A DNA stretch of 64,000 nt from Micromonospora kangleipakensis (GTDB lineage Bacteria; Actinomycetota; Actinomycetes; Mycobacteriales; Micromonosporaceae): the NCBI RefSeq assembly GCF_004217615.1, contig NZ_SHLD01000001.1, positions 2,666,001 to 2,730,000 of the forward strand, in the 5' to 3' direction. The position numbers were made by a program, and so were the translations under genes. The stretch's first letter is position 1. Every line of letters begins with the position of its first letter. The notes under the pieces are model-generated. The model had not been told where the DNA came from. It searched no databases and saw only the letters and a program-made list of their open reading frames with translations. Of the stretch, positions 9,118 to 17,245 are shown in pieces.

Positions 9118-10397
9118 GTCCGGTGATCGAGCTGGGCGAGCTGCGGCACGGCGACGAGGTCGAGCCGCCGCCCGACCCGCGCCGTTCCCCTTCCCGGTCG
9201 GCGCGCGTCGCGGCGCTGCTCTGTGCCGCGTTGCTCGGTCTGGCCGGCTCGGCCGCCGCCCCGGGCCGGGGGCCGTCCGTGACGGTGCCCGCCCCGCAGG
9301 GCGCCGGCTTCCTGGTGCTCGGCGACCGGCTGGTGGTCGCGGACGGGCCGGGCACGGTGGGCCGGGCGGGTCGGGTGGTGACCGGGCACCGGCTGCCCGA
9401 CGGGGAGCCGCTGTGGCGGTTCGTCCTCCCCACCGGCGACCACGCGCTCGGTCTCACCACGATGGCCGGCGCGGTGCTGGTGATCAGCAGCCCTGCCGGG
9501 GCCGGCGACCCCGCCTCCACCGCGCTGGACCCGGAGACCGGGGCGGTGCGCTGGCGACAGCCCGGCTACCCGGTCCGGACGGAGTCCGACGGCGTGCTCT
9601 TCGAGACGCCCCGGGCGGACGGGACGGGCACCGTCCGGTCGGTCGACCCGGTGTCGGGCCGGTCGAGGTGGTCGCTGCCGCTGCCCGGCAACGGGCTCGC
9701 GTACGAGATCGGCGACCGGGGCGTGACGCGGGTGGTGCTGGTCACCGCCGCCGGCCGAGTGGAGGTCCACGACGCCGGCTCGGGGGCGCTGCTGCGTGCC
9801 GGCCGGGTGCCGCCGGCCGCGGACGGGGTGTCGTACCGGTTCACCCAGGTCGTCGGCGACCTGCTGCTGCTCGACGGGGCGCCGGGCACGGTCACGGCGT
9901 ACGGTCTGGACCGGCTGGACCGGCGCTGGAGCATGCCGGTCGGCCCGTCGGCCGAGGCCTGGTTCGCCGACTGCGCCGGGGTGATCTGCCTGCGCGACCG
10001 GGGTCCCGGGCTGCGGGCCGTCGACCCGGCGACCGGGCGTCCGCTCTGGACGGACGACCGCTGGCTGGGGATCGGCCCGGTCGGCGGCCGACTCCTCGCC
10101 AGCGCCCCGGCCGTCGGACTGGAGATGGAGCTGTCGGTGGTCGACCCGCGGACCGGCGGCACGCTCGCCCGGCTGGGGCGCTGGCGGCTGGGCGGCGGCG
10201 GCGACCCACGCCCGCTGCTGGGGCTGCGCCGGCTCGGCGATGACCGGACCCTCGTCGCCGAGTTGGACGTCCCGGCCGGGCAGGCCCGGTTCCGGGCCGT
10301 GCTGCCGGGCTCCTGGGACGACTGCGCCGCCGCGGCCGCCGCCCTGGTCTGCCTGCGGCCCTCCGGGGGCCTCCTGGTCTGGCCGGAGCGCCGCTGA
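9114..10397 (+). CDS. Membrane-anchored PQQ-like beta-propeller protein B
   Basis: This 427-residue paralogue of the gene before it starts at a GTG that overlaps the upstream stop (GTGA, 4 bp), so the two are almost certainly translated together. It has the same N-terminal signature (VIELGELRHGDEVE), one transmembrane helix near residues 28-45 and the same propeller repeat units (DPETGAVRWRQPGY, DPATGRPLWTDD). Tandem duplication is the simplest origin. The cytoplasmic D/E-LGELR motif, kept in both copies, may be an interaction site. The gene ends 8 bp from the convergent peptidase gene. Confidence 0.7.
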   Translation: MSPVIELGELRHGDEVEPPPDPRRSPSRSARVAALLCAALLGLAGSAAAPGRGPSVTVPAPQGAGFLVLGDRLVVADGPGTVGRAGRVVTGHRLPDGEPLWRFVLPTGDHALGLTTMAGAVLVISSPAGAGDPASTALDPETGAVRWRQPGYPVRTESDGVLFETPRADGTGTVRSVDPVSGRSRWSLPLPGNGLAYEIGDRGVTRVVLVTAAGRVEVHDAGSGALLRAGRVPPAADGVSYRFTQVVGDLLLLDGAPGTVTAYGLDRLDRRWSMPVGPSAEAWFADCAGVICLRDRGPGLRAVDPATGRPLWTDDRWLGIGPVGGRLLASAPAVGLEMELSVVDPRTGGTLARLGRWRLGGGGDPRPLLGLRRLGDDRTLVAELDVPAGQARFRAVLPGSWDDCAAAAAALVCLRPSGGLLVWPERR

Positions 10398-10405
10398 TCA
10401 GCGGC

Positions 10406-11608
10406 TCACCAGTTGGCCTGCGCGGGGGCGGGCGGCAGCGGCACCGACGCCGGCCGGATCACGTACGCCAGGCCGCCGCTGCTGCCGAGCCAGGCGGCCT
10501 GGAACCGGTCCCGCGCCACGGTCCGGCGGACCGTGGCGTCGTCGGCGGCGTACGGGTCGTTGAGCACCGGGTCGCCGTCGGCGGTGAAGCCGACCAGCAC
10601 GATCAGGTGGCCCTTGGTGTCGTAGTCCAGCCCGGGCACCTCCCCGGCGCGGAAGGCGGCCGACACGACCAGCGGGATGCCGGCGGCGACGAACTCCTCC
10701 GCCTCGGCGAGCGACCGCAGCCGGGTGACGAACGCGTCCACCCCGTGCCGCCCCGCGTACGCGGTGTTGAACGGCCAGTTGCCCGCGCCCGCGTAGGCGT
10801 GGTCGTAGCATCCCCGGGCCGCGTGCACCACCACCGGCCGGGGGCCGGGCGGCCGCACCCAGGCGTACCGGTCCGGGGTGGGGCCGGCACCCCAGAAGTC
10901 CAGCACCATCGAGACGCAGGTGGGGCTGCACCAGGAGTCCCCGCCGCCGCCCCAGCGGGTCTCCCCGCCGCCGTGCAGCCGCTGCGCGTACCGGGGCACG
11001 TCCAGCACCCGCCCCCGGGCGGCGCCGCCGGCCGCGGTGGCGGCCGCGGTGGCGGCCGGCGGGTCGGGCGCGTCCCGCTCCTCGGCCGAGGCCACCGCCC
11101 CGACGGTACGCAGCACCGGGCCGGCCGCGGCGTCGGTGCGGCGGAACAGGGTGACCCGCGCCTGCCAGCCGGTCGTGGACCGCCGGGCGCAGAGCGTGTC
11201 GACCGCGACCCGGGCGTCGTCGCCCTGCTGGCCCGGCACCGAGCTGCGGTGGACCGTCGTGTCGTCGGCGGCCCAGCGGCCCAGCACGTACCAGTCGGTG
11301 GACGGCTCGCCCCCGTCCCAGCCGCGCAGCTCGACCTGGAGCCAGCCGCCCTCCGGGGTGTCCCCGGTCCAGGACGGGACGATCTCGTCGGCGGCGAAGC
11401 CGGTCCACACCACCGGGGAGGTCCAGGTCGCCCGGTCGTACCGGGCGGTGCGGCCGGTGTGCGGGTCGGTGTGGTCGAGCCGACCGACCGGCGCGCCGAT
11501 CGCCAGGCCGCCCGGGACGGCGACCACCCCCTCGGCGGCGCCCAGGTCGAGGTCGGCCGGCAGGCGGAAGCCGCGGTACGCGACGTTCCGCTCAGGCGTT
11601 CCGGTCAT
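10406..11608 (-). CDS. Peptidase C39-like family protein
   Basis: About 400 residues. The C-terminal half is a papain-like C39-type domain: the nucleophile Cys is in SWCSPTC (Cys near residue 227), the His in GHLIVLVGF, and a third polar residue in VLNDPYA. The N-terminal ~190 residues form an unrelated beta-rich region (GGWLQVELRGW). No signal peptide or lipobox is apparent. The ATG at 11608 has a GGAG ribosome-binding site 6 bases upstream; the open frame further 5' is Pro/Arg-rich and looks non-coding. Substrate unknown; the fold suggests a cysteine peptidase. Confidence 0.75.
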   Translation of the reverse strand: MTGTPERNVAYRGFRLPADLDLGAAEGVVAVPGGLAIGAPVGRLDHTDPHTGRTARYDRATWTSPVVWTGFAADEIVPSWTGDTPEGGWLQVELRGWDGGEPSTDWYVLGRWAADDTTVHRSSVPGQQGDDARVAVDTLCARRSTTGWQARVTLFRRTDAAAGPVLRTVGAVASAEERDAPDPPAATAAATAAGGAARGRVLDVPRYAQRLHGGGETRWGGGGDSWCSPTCVSMVLDFWGAGPTPDRYAWVRPPGPRPVVVHAARGCYDHAYAGAGNWPFNTAYAGRHGVDAFVTRLRSLAEAEEFVAAGIPLVVSAAFRAGEVPGLDYDTKGHLIVLVGFTADGDPVLNDPYAADDATVRRTVARDRFQAAWLGSSGGLAYVIRPASVPLPPAPAQANW

Positions 11609-11769
11609 GGCAGCTCCGTCCGCTCGTCGCCGGCCGCCCGCGCCCGGGGTGGGTGGCGGCGGGCGCCGGGAAGCATCGCGTACCTGAAGGTTTTCTGCAA
11701 CGACGGCGAGGGACGCTGGTTTGGTGGCCGGCACTAGGTTGTCGGGAGGTCACGAGGCAGGAGGCCGGG

Positions 11770-12438
11770 ATGCGGGTACTGGTGGTGGAGGACGAGCGCA
11801 ACCTCGCCGACGCGATCGCGCGGGGGCTGCGCAAGCGCGGCATGGCGGTGGACGTCGCGTACGACGGCAGCACCGGCCACGAGGCCGCCTTCGTCACCCG
11901 GTACGACGTGGTGATCCTCGACCGGGACCTGCCCGGCGTGCACGGCGACCGGATCTGCGCGGACCTGGCCGCCTCCGGCACGCTGACCCGGGTGCTGATG
12001 CTCACCGCCAGCGGCACCGTCGCCGACAAGGTCGAGGGGTTGCAGCTCGGGGCCGACGACTACCTGCCCAAGCCGTTCGCCTTCGACGAGCTGGTCGCCC
12101 GGGTGCAGGCGCTCGGCCGGCGGGCCACCCCGGCCGCCCCGCCGGTGCTGCAGGTCGCCGACCTGGTGCTCGACCCGGCCCGCCGGGTGGTCACCCGGAG
12201 GGGCGAGCCGGTCGACCTGACCAACAAGGAGTTCGGCGTCCTCGCCGAACTGCTCAAGGCCCGCGGCGCGGTGGTCTCCAGCGAGGAGCTGCTGGAACGG
12301 GTCTGGGACGCGAACACCGACCCGTTCACCACGATCGTCCGGGTCACCGTGATGACGCTGCGCAAGAAACTCGGCGACCCGCCGCTGATCGAGACGGTGG
12401 TGGGCGCCGGCTACCGGACGGCCGAGGTGGCGCCGTGA
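11770..12438 (+). CDS. OmpR/PhoB-type response regulator
   Basis: This 222-residue two-component regulator has an N-terminal receiver domain, with acidic pocket VVEDE, phospho-acceptor Asp51 in VVILDRDLPG and Lys in DDYLPKPF. A C-terminal winged-helix DNA-binding domain follows (LTNKEFGVLAELLKARGAVVSSEELLERVWD, ending GAGYR). The ATG is preceded by GGAGG with good spacing. It is encoded just upstream of its likely sensor kinase; the two genes would have overlapped by GTGA but are now separated by two copies of a 59/60-bp repeat. Confidence 0.95.
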   Translation: MRVLVVEDERNLADAIARGLRKRGMAVDVAYDGSTGHEAAFVTRYDVVILDRDLPGVHGDRICADLAASGTLTRVLMLTASGTVADKVEGLQLGADDYLPKPFAFDELVARVQALGRRATPAAPPVLQVADLVLDPARRVVTRRGEPVDLTNKEFGVLAELLKARGAVVSSEELLERVWDANTDPFTTIVRVTVMTLRKKLGDPPLIETVVGAGYRTAEVAP

Positions 12439-12553
12439 GCGCGAGGAGTGAGCCGGGTTTGCGAGCCCCGCAGTCGCGAACTGAGGTGGCGCCGTGAGCG
12501 CGAGGAGTGAGCCGGGTTTGCGAGCCCCGCAGTCGCGAACCGAGGGTGGCGCC
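12435..12553 (+). repeat. Two tandem copies of the start-junction repeat, with a micro-ORF
   Basis: Two head-to-tail units of 59 bp (12435-12493) and 60 bp (12494-12553) lie exactly at the stop/start junction of the response regulator and histidine kinase. Each begins GTGAGCGCGAGGAGTG and contains GAGCCCCGCAGTCGCGAAC. The first unit is a complete micro-ORF (12435-12497), VSARSEPGLRAPQSRTEVAP then TGA. Its GTG overlaps the regulator's stop and its TGA overlaps the next GTG. The second unit has one extra G, which puts it in frame with the kinase as a possible 20-residue extension. The flanking GAGGTGGCGCC is repeated with each unit, as in a target duplication. The same core occurs at 56431-56672. 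Confidence 0.9.
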
Positions 12554-13714
12554 GTGAGCCGCCGGTTGCGGGTGCGCCCCACCCTGCGGCTGCGGCTCAC
12601 CCTGCTCAACGGGGTGCTGCTGGTCGGCGCCGGGGCGATCCTGGTGCTGCTCGCCTGGCTGCTGGTCCGCGCCGCGCTGCGCCCGACCGACGAGCTGCTG
12701 CCCGGGACCACGGTGGTGCTCGCCGACGGCCGCACCCTCGACGCCGGGCAGTGGCAGCGGGAGCTGGTCGACGCCGCGTCGCGGGAGTTGCTGATCAAGG
12801 GCCTGGTGGCGCTGCTGGCGATCAGCGTGGTCGGGGTCGCCGGGGCGTGGGCGGTGGCCGGCCGGGCGCTGCGCCCGCTGCACCAGGTCACCGCGACCGC
12901 CCAGCGCCTCGGCGAGGCCACCCTCGACCAGCGGATCGGCTGGTCCGGGGCGGACGACGAGGTGGCCGAGCTGGCCAAGACGTTCGACGCGATGCTGGAC
13001 CGGATCGCCGCCGCGTTCGAGGCGCAGAAGCGCTTCGTCGCCAACGCCTCGCACGAGCTGCGTACCCCGCTCGCCGTGATGCGGACCGAGATCGACGTGA
13101 CGCTCAGCGACGACGAGGCGGACATCGCCGAGTACCGCCGGATGGCGACCGTGGTGCGGGACGCCTCGGAGCGGGCCAACGGCCTGGTCGACGCCCTGCT
13201 GGTGCTGGCCCGCAGCGAGGCCCAGACCGGCCGCCGGCTGGGCCGCCGCGCCGAGTGCGACCTCGCCGTCGGCACCGCCAACGCGCTCTCCGCGGTCGCC
13301 CGCGAGGTGGAACGGATCGGGCTGCGGGTGCAGACCTCGCTGCGCCCGGCGCCGGTGGTCGGCGACCCGGGGCTGCTCGACCGGCTCGCCGGCAACCTGA
13401 TCGAGAACGCGGTCCGCTACAACCACCTGCACGGCCGGATCTGGGTGCGTACCGGCAGCGACGGGCAGCGCTCCTGGCTCGTGGTGGGGAACACCGGCTT
13501 CGAGGTCGCCCAGGCCGACGTGCCGGGGCTGTTCGAGCCGTTCCGGCGCGGCGGCCAGGAGCGGACCGGGGCGCGCGGCTCCGGCCTCGGGCTTTCCATC
13601 GTCCGCGCGGTCTGCGACGCGCACGGCGGCGCGGTCGCGGTGGTCGCCCAGCCCGGCGGCGGCCTGGAGGTGACGGTCACCCTGCCGTCGGTCGACGTCC
13701 CCTACCCGAGCTGA
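12554..13714 (+). CDS. Sensor histidine kinase
   Basis: About 386 residues: two membrane helices (about residues 13-37 and 78-105) flank a short exterior loop. A HAMP linker follows, then the dimerisation/phosphoacceptor helix with the His in ASHELRTPLAVM. The ATPase domain has the N-box NLIENAVRYN and the G-box GSGLGLSIV. It partners the response regulator upstream. I chose GTG 12554 (SRRLRVRP) because it is what remains when the inserted repeats are removed and would then overlap the regulator stop by GTGA. GTG 12494 is in frame and would add 20 repeat-encoded residues. The signal sensed is not evident. Confidence 0.9.
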   Translation: MSRRLRVRPTLRLRLTLLNGVLLVGAGAILVLLAWLLVRAALRPTDELLPGTTVVLADGRTLDAGQWQRELVDAASRELLIKGLVALLAISVVGVAGAWAVAGRALRPLHQVTATAQRLGEATLDQRIGWSGADDEVAELAKTFDAMLDRIAAAFEAQKRFVANASHELRTPLAVMRTEIDVTLSDDEADIAEYRRMATVVRDASERANGLVDALLVLARSEAQTGRRLGRRAECDLAVGTANALSAVAREVERIGLRVQTSLRPAPVVGDPGLLDRLAGNLIENAVRYNHLHGRIWVRTGSDGQRSWLVVGNTGFEVAQADVPGLFEPFRRGGQERTGARGSGLGLSIVRAVCDAHGGAVAVVAQPGGGLEVTVTLPSVDVPYPS

Positions 13715-14021
13715 CCGGGCCTCCGTTCGGCGTCGGCGGGACCGGCGGACGGCGCGGCGGTCCCCGCCGAACCACCATCCACAGTCACCTTTTCGTGCAG
13801 GCGGTCCGGCTGTCCCGTCCGGCCTCCTCGGTGGTCGGGCGGGCCGCCGCCGAGGGTCGGATACAAAACGCGGCGGGCGCTGGACGGCGGGGAACCGGTG
13901 CCGCAGGGTGGGCAGTGCGCCTTGCCTCACCCGGCCGTACCCCGGCGGCCGGACGGGTGCCTCACCCCGCCGCGCCGGGAGTCCGCCGGTCCTGTCCGCG
14001 CATGCCAGACCGGAGCTGCCA
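13715..14021. other. Intergenic region, 307 bp
   Basis: The region has a probable terminator at its left end and the ribosome-binding site (GGAG) of the next gene at its right end. I see no reading frame with coding character and no riboswitch that I recognise. TACAAA near 13862 is the only AT-rich hexamer that could serve as a -10. Confidence 0.5.
13725..13772. terminator. Probable terminator after the histidine kinase
   Basis: GTTCGGCG and GGGACC on the left pair with GGTCCC and CGCCGAAC on the right, forming an interrupted GC-rich hairpin just downstream of the kinase stop. Confidence 0.45.
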
Positions 14022-16562
14022 GTGACTCATCCCTCGGCCCTGACCCGCCGGGTTCTCGCGGCGCTCGCCGCGGTCGCCCTCACCGCGGCCGGCCTCACCG
14101 CCGCCGGCCCGGCCACCGCCGCGCCCGACCACACCACGCTGGTGAAGGAGGTCCCCTCCACCGCCTCGCCGGACATCATGGACGGCACCGTCCACGCCAT
14201 CTACGACGCCGGTACGAAGATCATCGCCGCCGGCACGTTCACCCGGGCGCAGAACCGCGGCTCCGACGTGGACATCACCCGCAACTACGTCCTCGCCTTC
14301 GACAAGGCCACCGGGACGGTGGACACCGCCTTCGCCCCGACCGTCGACAACGAGGTCTACGCGGTGGTCGCCGGGCCCACCGCCGGCACCGTCTTCATCG
14401 CCGGCAAGTTCAACACCGTGAACGGGGTCACCCGGCGCAAGGTGGCCCTGCTCAACGTCGCCACCGGCGCGGTGGTCACCAGCTTCGCCGGCCCGGCCTT
14501 CAACGGCCTGGTCAACGACGCCGCCCTGGTCGGCGGCCGGCTCCTGGTCGGCGGCATCTTCACCACCGCCGGCAACACCAACCCGCGCGACGGGCTCGCC
14601 TCGCTCAACGCCAGCACCGGCGCGGTGGACGGCTACCTGACCACCACCCTCACCGAGCACCACAACTACGACGGGGTCAGCGGGGCCAGCGGCGGGGTGG
14701 GCGCGAGCAAGCTCACCGTCTCCCCGGACGGCCGGCAGCTCGTGGTGATCGGCAACTTCAAGAAGGCCGACGGGGTGGTCCACGACCAGATCGTCAAGCT
14801 CGACCTCGGCGCCACCGCGGCCACCATCGCCGACTGGAACACCAGCCGGTACACCCCGCGCTGCGCCTGGTGGGCCTTCGACTCGTACATGCGGGACGTG
14901 GCGTACGCCCCGGACAGCAGCTACTTCGTGGTGGTGACCACCGGCGCCCCGAACGCCGGCACCCTCTGCGACGCCGCCGCCCGCTGGGAGGCCGGCGCGA
15001 CCGGCACCGAACTCCAGCCCACCTGGGCGGACTACTCCGGCGGGGACACCTTCCTGTCGGTGGGGATCAGCGAGCAGGCGGTCTACGTCGGCGGGCACAT
15101 CCGCTGGCTGAACAACAGCTTCGGCGGCGACTCGGCCCAGGCCGGCGCGGTGGGCCGGGCCAGCATCGCCGCGCTGGACCCGCGTAGCGGCCTACCGCTG
15201 TCCTGGAACCCCGGCCGGCACCCGCGCGGCGTCGGCGCGACGGAGATGCTGGTGACGCCGAGCGGCGTGTGGGTCGGCTCCGACACCTCCTGGATCGGCA
15301 ACTTCCAGTACCGGCGCGAGCGGATCGCGTTCTTCCCGCTGACCGGCGGGGCCGCCCCGCACCCGACCACCACGGCGAGCCTGCCCGGCAAGGTCTACCG
15401 GGCCGGCGTCCCGGCGCCGACGAACGTGCTCTACCGGGTGAACGCCGGCGGGCCGCTGGTCGGCTCGACCGACAGCGGGCCGGACTGGGCGGCCGACGAC
15501 TCCGGCAACCCGAGCCCGCACCACAACGCCGGCAGCAGCACCGCCGGGTTCGCGGCGGTGGGCAGCGTCGACGCCACCGTACCGGCCGGCACCCCGGCGG
15601 CCCTCTACAGCGACGAGCGCTGGGACTCCGGCGGCGATCCGGAGATGCGCTGGCAGTTCCCGGTGCCGGCCGGCACCGAGATCCAGGTCCGGCTCTACCT
15701 GGCCAACCGGTACGACGGCACCGCGGACCCCGGCTCCCGGGTCTTCGACGTCTCCCTGGACGGCGCCCTCGTCCTCGACAACCTGGACCTCTCCGGGACC
15801 GTCGGGCACAACGTGGGCACCATGCGCTCCTTCACCGTCGTCAGCGACGGCTCGGTCGACATCGACTTCGGGCACGTGGTGGAGAACCCGCTCGTCGACG
15901 GCATCGAGATCGTCAAGACCGGGGCGCCGCCGGCGGGCACCGGCGACGAGGTCGAGGTCCGCCCGTACGACGGGGTGACCACGGTCGGCGCGACCAGCCC
16001 GGTGGCCAACCCGGACGGCACCGCCTGGTCCACCGCCCGGGGCGGCTTCTGGGTGGGCGGCACGTTCTTCTACGGCATGAACGGCGCGCTGTGGCGGCGT
16101 ACCTTCGACGGTGCCACCTTCGGCGCGCCGACGCTGGTCGACCCGTACCACGACGCGTACTGGGACGCGGTGGAGACCGACTCCGGGCCGGCCGGCCAGA
16201 CGTACGTCGGGGTGACCACCAACTTCTACGCCGAGATCCCGAACGTGAGCGGGATGTTCTACACCGCCGGCCGGCTCTACTACACCCTCGTCGGGCAGGG
16301 CGGCCTCTACTGGCGCTGGTTCAGCCCGGACAGCGGGGTGGTGGGCGCGGAGAAGTTCACCGTCGCGGGGGTGACCGGTCTCGCCGACGCGGGCGGGGTC
16401 TTCCTCTCCGGGAGCACCCTCTACCAGGTCAACCGGAGCACCGGTGAGCTCTCCTCGACAGACTGGGCCGGTGGCGTGCCGACCGGGTCGTTCACCGTGC
16501 GGAGCGGACCGGCCGTGGACGGCGCCGACTGGCGGGCGAAGGCCGTGTTCGTCGGCCCGTGA
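14022..16562 (+). CDS. Large secreted protein with a malectin-type carbohydrate-binding domain
   Basis: About 846 residues. The GTG at 14022, with GGAG upstream, starts a classical signal peptide (RRVLAALAAVALTAAGLTAAGPATAA, cleavage after an AxA near residue 35). Residues ~40-470 contain beta-propeller-like repeats (ATGAVVTSFAGPAFN, GGRLLVGGIFTTAGN). A malectin-like domain follows at about residues 465-640 (YRVNAGGP, GSRVFDVSLDG, VDIDFGHVVENPLVDGIEIV), known to bind di-glucose-type sugars. The C-terminal third has further propeller-like repeats. The protein is probably extracellular and sugar-binding. It follows a two-component system, but regulation by it is only a possibility. Confidence 0.8.
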   Translation: MTHPSALTRRVLAALAAVALTAAGLTAAGPATAAPDHTTLVKEVPSTASPDIMDGTVHAIYDAGTKIIAAGTFTRAQNRGSDVDITRNYVLAFDKATGTVDTAFAPTVDNEVYAVVAGPTAGTVFIAGKFNTVNGVTRRKVALLNVATGAVVTSFAGPAFNGLVNDAALVGGRLLVGGIFTTAGNTNPRDGLASLNASTGAVDGYLTTTLTEHHNYDGVSGASGGVGASKLTVSPDGRQLVVIGNFKKADGVVHDQIVKLDLGATAATIADWNTSRYTPRCAWWAFDSYMRDVAYAPDSSYFVVVTTGAPNAGTLCDAAARWEAGATGTELQPTWADYSGGDTFLSVGISEQAVYVGGHIRWLNNSFGGDSAQAGAVGRASIAALDPRSGLPLSWNPGRHPRGVGATEMLVTPSGVWVGSDTSWIGNFQYRRERIAFFPLTGGAAPHPTTTASLPGKVYRAGVPAPTNVLYRVNAGGPLVGSTDSGPDWAADDSGNPSPHHNAGSSTAGFAAVGSVDATVPAGTPAALYSDERWDSGGDPEMRWQFPVPAGTEIQVRLYLANRYDGTADPGSRVFDVSLDGALVLDNLDLSGTVGHNVGTMRSFTVVSDGSVDIDFGHVVENPLVDGIEIVKTGAPPAGTGDEVEVRPYDGVTTVGATSPVANPDGTAWSTARGGFWVGGTFFYGMNGALWRRTFDGATFGAPTLVDPYHDAYWDAVETDSGPAGQTYVGVTTNFYAEIPNVSGMFYTAGRLYYTLVGQGGLYWRWFSPDSGVVGAEKFTVAGVTGLADAGGVFLSGSTLYQVNRSTGELSSTDWAGGVPTGSFTVRSGPAVDGADWRAKAVFVGP

Positions 16563-16577
16563 CCCGTACCGCCGGAT

Positions 16578-16616
16578 GACGCCGGCCCGGTCCCGTCGTG
16601 GGGCCGGGCCGGCGTC
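16578..16616 (+). terminator. Strong hairpin terminator after the malectin-domain gene
   Basis: GACGCCGGCCCGG and CCGGGCCGGCGTC pair as the core of a ~16-bp stem (16578-16594 with 16601-16616) with a short loop, starting 16 bp after the stop codon. Confidence 0.8.
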
Positions 16617-16698
16617 GTCGCAAGGGGGTTGTGCCCCCGGCCCGGGCGGTGACATGATCGGCCGCGTCAGCCCGACACGCGGAAAGGGGGTGCGGTCG

Positions 16699-16798
16699 AT
16701 GTCCACCACGAACAGTCCCGCGCCCCGCCCCGGTCACCGCTGACAACATCCACCTCCGCGGGGCGCACTCCACTCCACACCAGGAGGAAGCACCGTGA
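16699..16798 (+). pseudogene. Possible 5' remnant of a UvrA-like gene
   Basis: ATG 16699, preceded by a GGAAAGGGGG tract, opens MSTTNSPAPRPGHR and then stops. In the next frame the same stretch reads VTADNIHLRGA, which resembles the first residues of UvrA-family ATPases (…IxxRGARxHNL…). The match then breaks off and the frame closes over the start of the next gene. I read it, with low confidence, as a frameshifted and deleted 5' end; it may equally be chance. Confidence 0.25.
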
Positions 16799-17181
16799 GT
16801 GCGTTGATCCACTGCGTCACCGTCGAGTCCGACGACCCGTACACCCTGGCCAGCTGGTGGGCGGGGGCGCTCGACCGCCGGCTGCACGACGACGACCACC
16901 CGGGTGACCCCGAGGCGGTCCTGGTCGCGCCCGGCGGCCACGGCCCCGACCTGCTCTTCGTCGAGGTCGGGGAGCGGCACGGCAAGGGTGCGTTCCATAT
17001 CGACCTGCAACCGGCCGACCGGACCCGGGACGCCGAGGTCGAGCGGCTGCTCGGGCTCGGCGCCGCCCTGGTCGCCGACCGCCGCCGCCCGGACGGCACG
17101 GGCTGGGTGGTGCTCGCCGACCCGGAGGGCAACGAGTTCTGCGTCTGCCGCAGCGCGGCGGAACGGACCGCCTCGGCCTGA
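16795..17181 (+). CDS. VOC/glyoxalase-like domain protein
   Basis: This 128-residue single-domain protein of the vicinal-oxygen-chelate superfamily opens with HCVTVESDDPYTLASWWAGAL and ends with the typical VLADPEGNEFCVC strand. Family members bind metal and a small substrate, often conferring resistance or performing isomerisation or dioxygenation; the substrate cannot be told here. The GTG start has an AGGAGGAA ribosome-binding site 6-7 bases upstream. It is convergent with the next gene across a shared terminator. Confidence 0.8.
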   Translation: MSALIHCVTVESDDPYTLASWWAGALDRRLHDDDHPGDPEAVLVAPGGHGPDLLFVEVGERHGKGAFHIDLQPADRTRDAEVERLLGLGAALVADRRRPDGTGWVVLADPEGNEFCVCRSAAERTASA

Positions 17182-17193
17182 CCCGGATACGCG

Positions 17194-17227
17194 CCGGGCC
17201 CCCGCCACCTGCGCGGCGGGGGCCCGG
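17194..17227. terminator. Bidirectional hairpin terminator
   Basis: A perfect 13-bp stem (17194-17206 with 17215-17227) with an 8-base loop lies between convergent genes. Confidence 0.85.
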
Positions 17228-17245
17228 TCACCGGGTCCGGGCGGG

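Noticed and set aside
12494..13714. Longer histidine kinase start at GTG 12494
   Set aside because: The added 20 residues are encoded by a copy of the inserted repeat; the start after the repeat fits the ancestral GTGA overlap. It may still be used in vivo.
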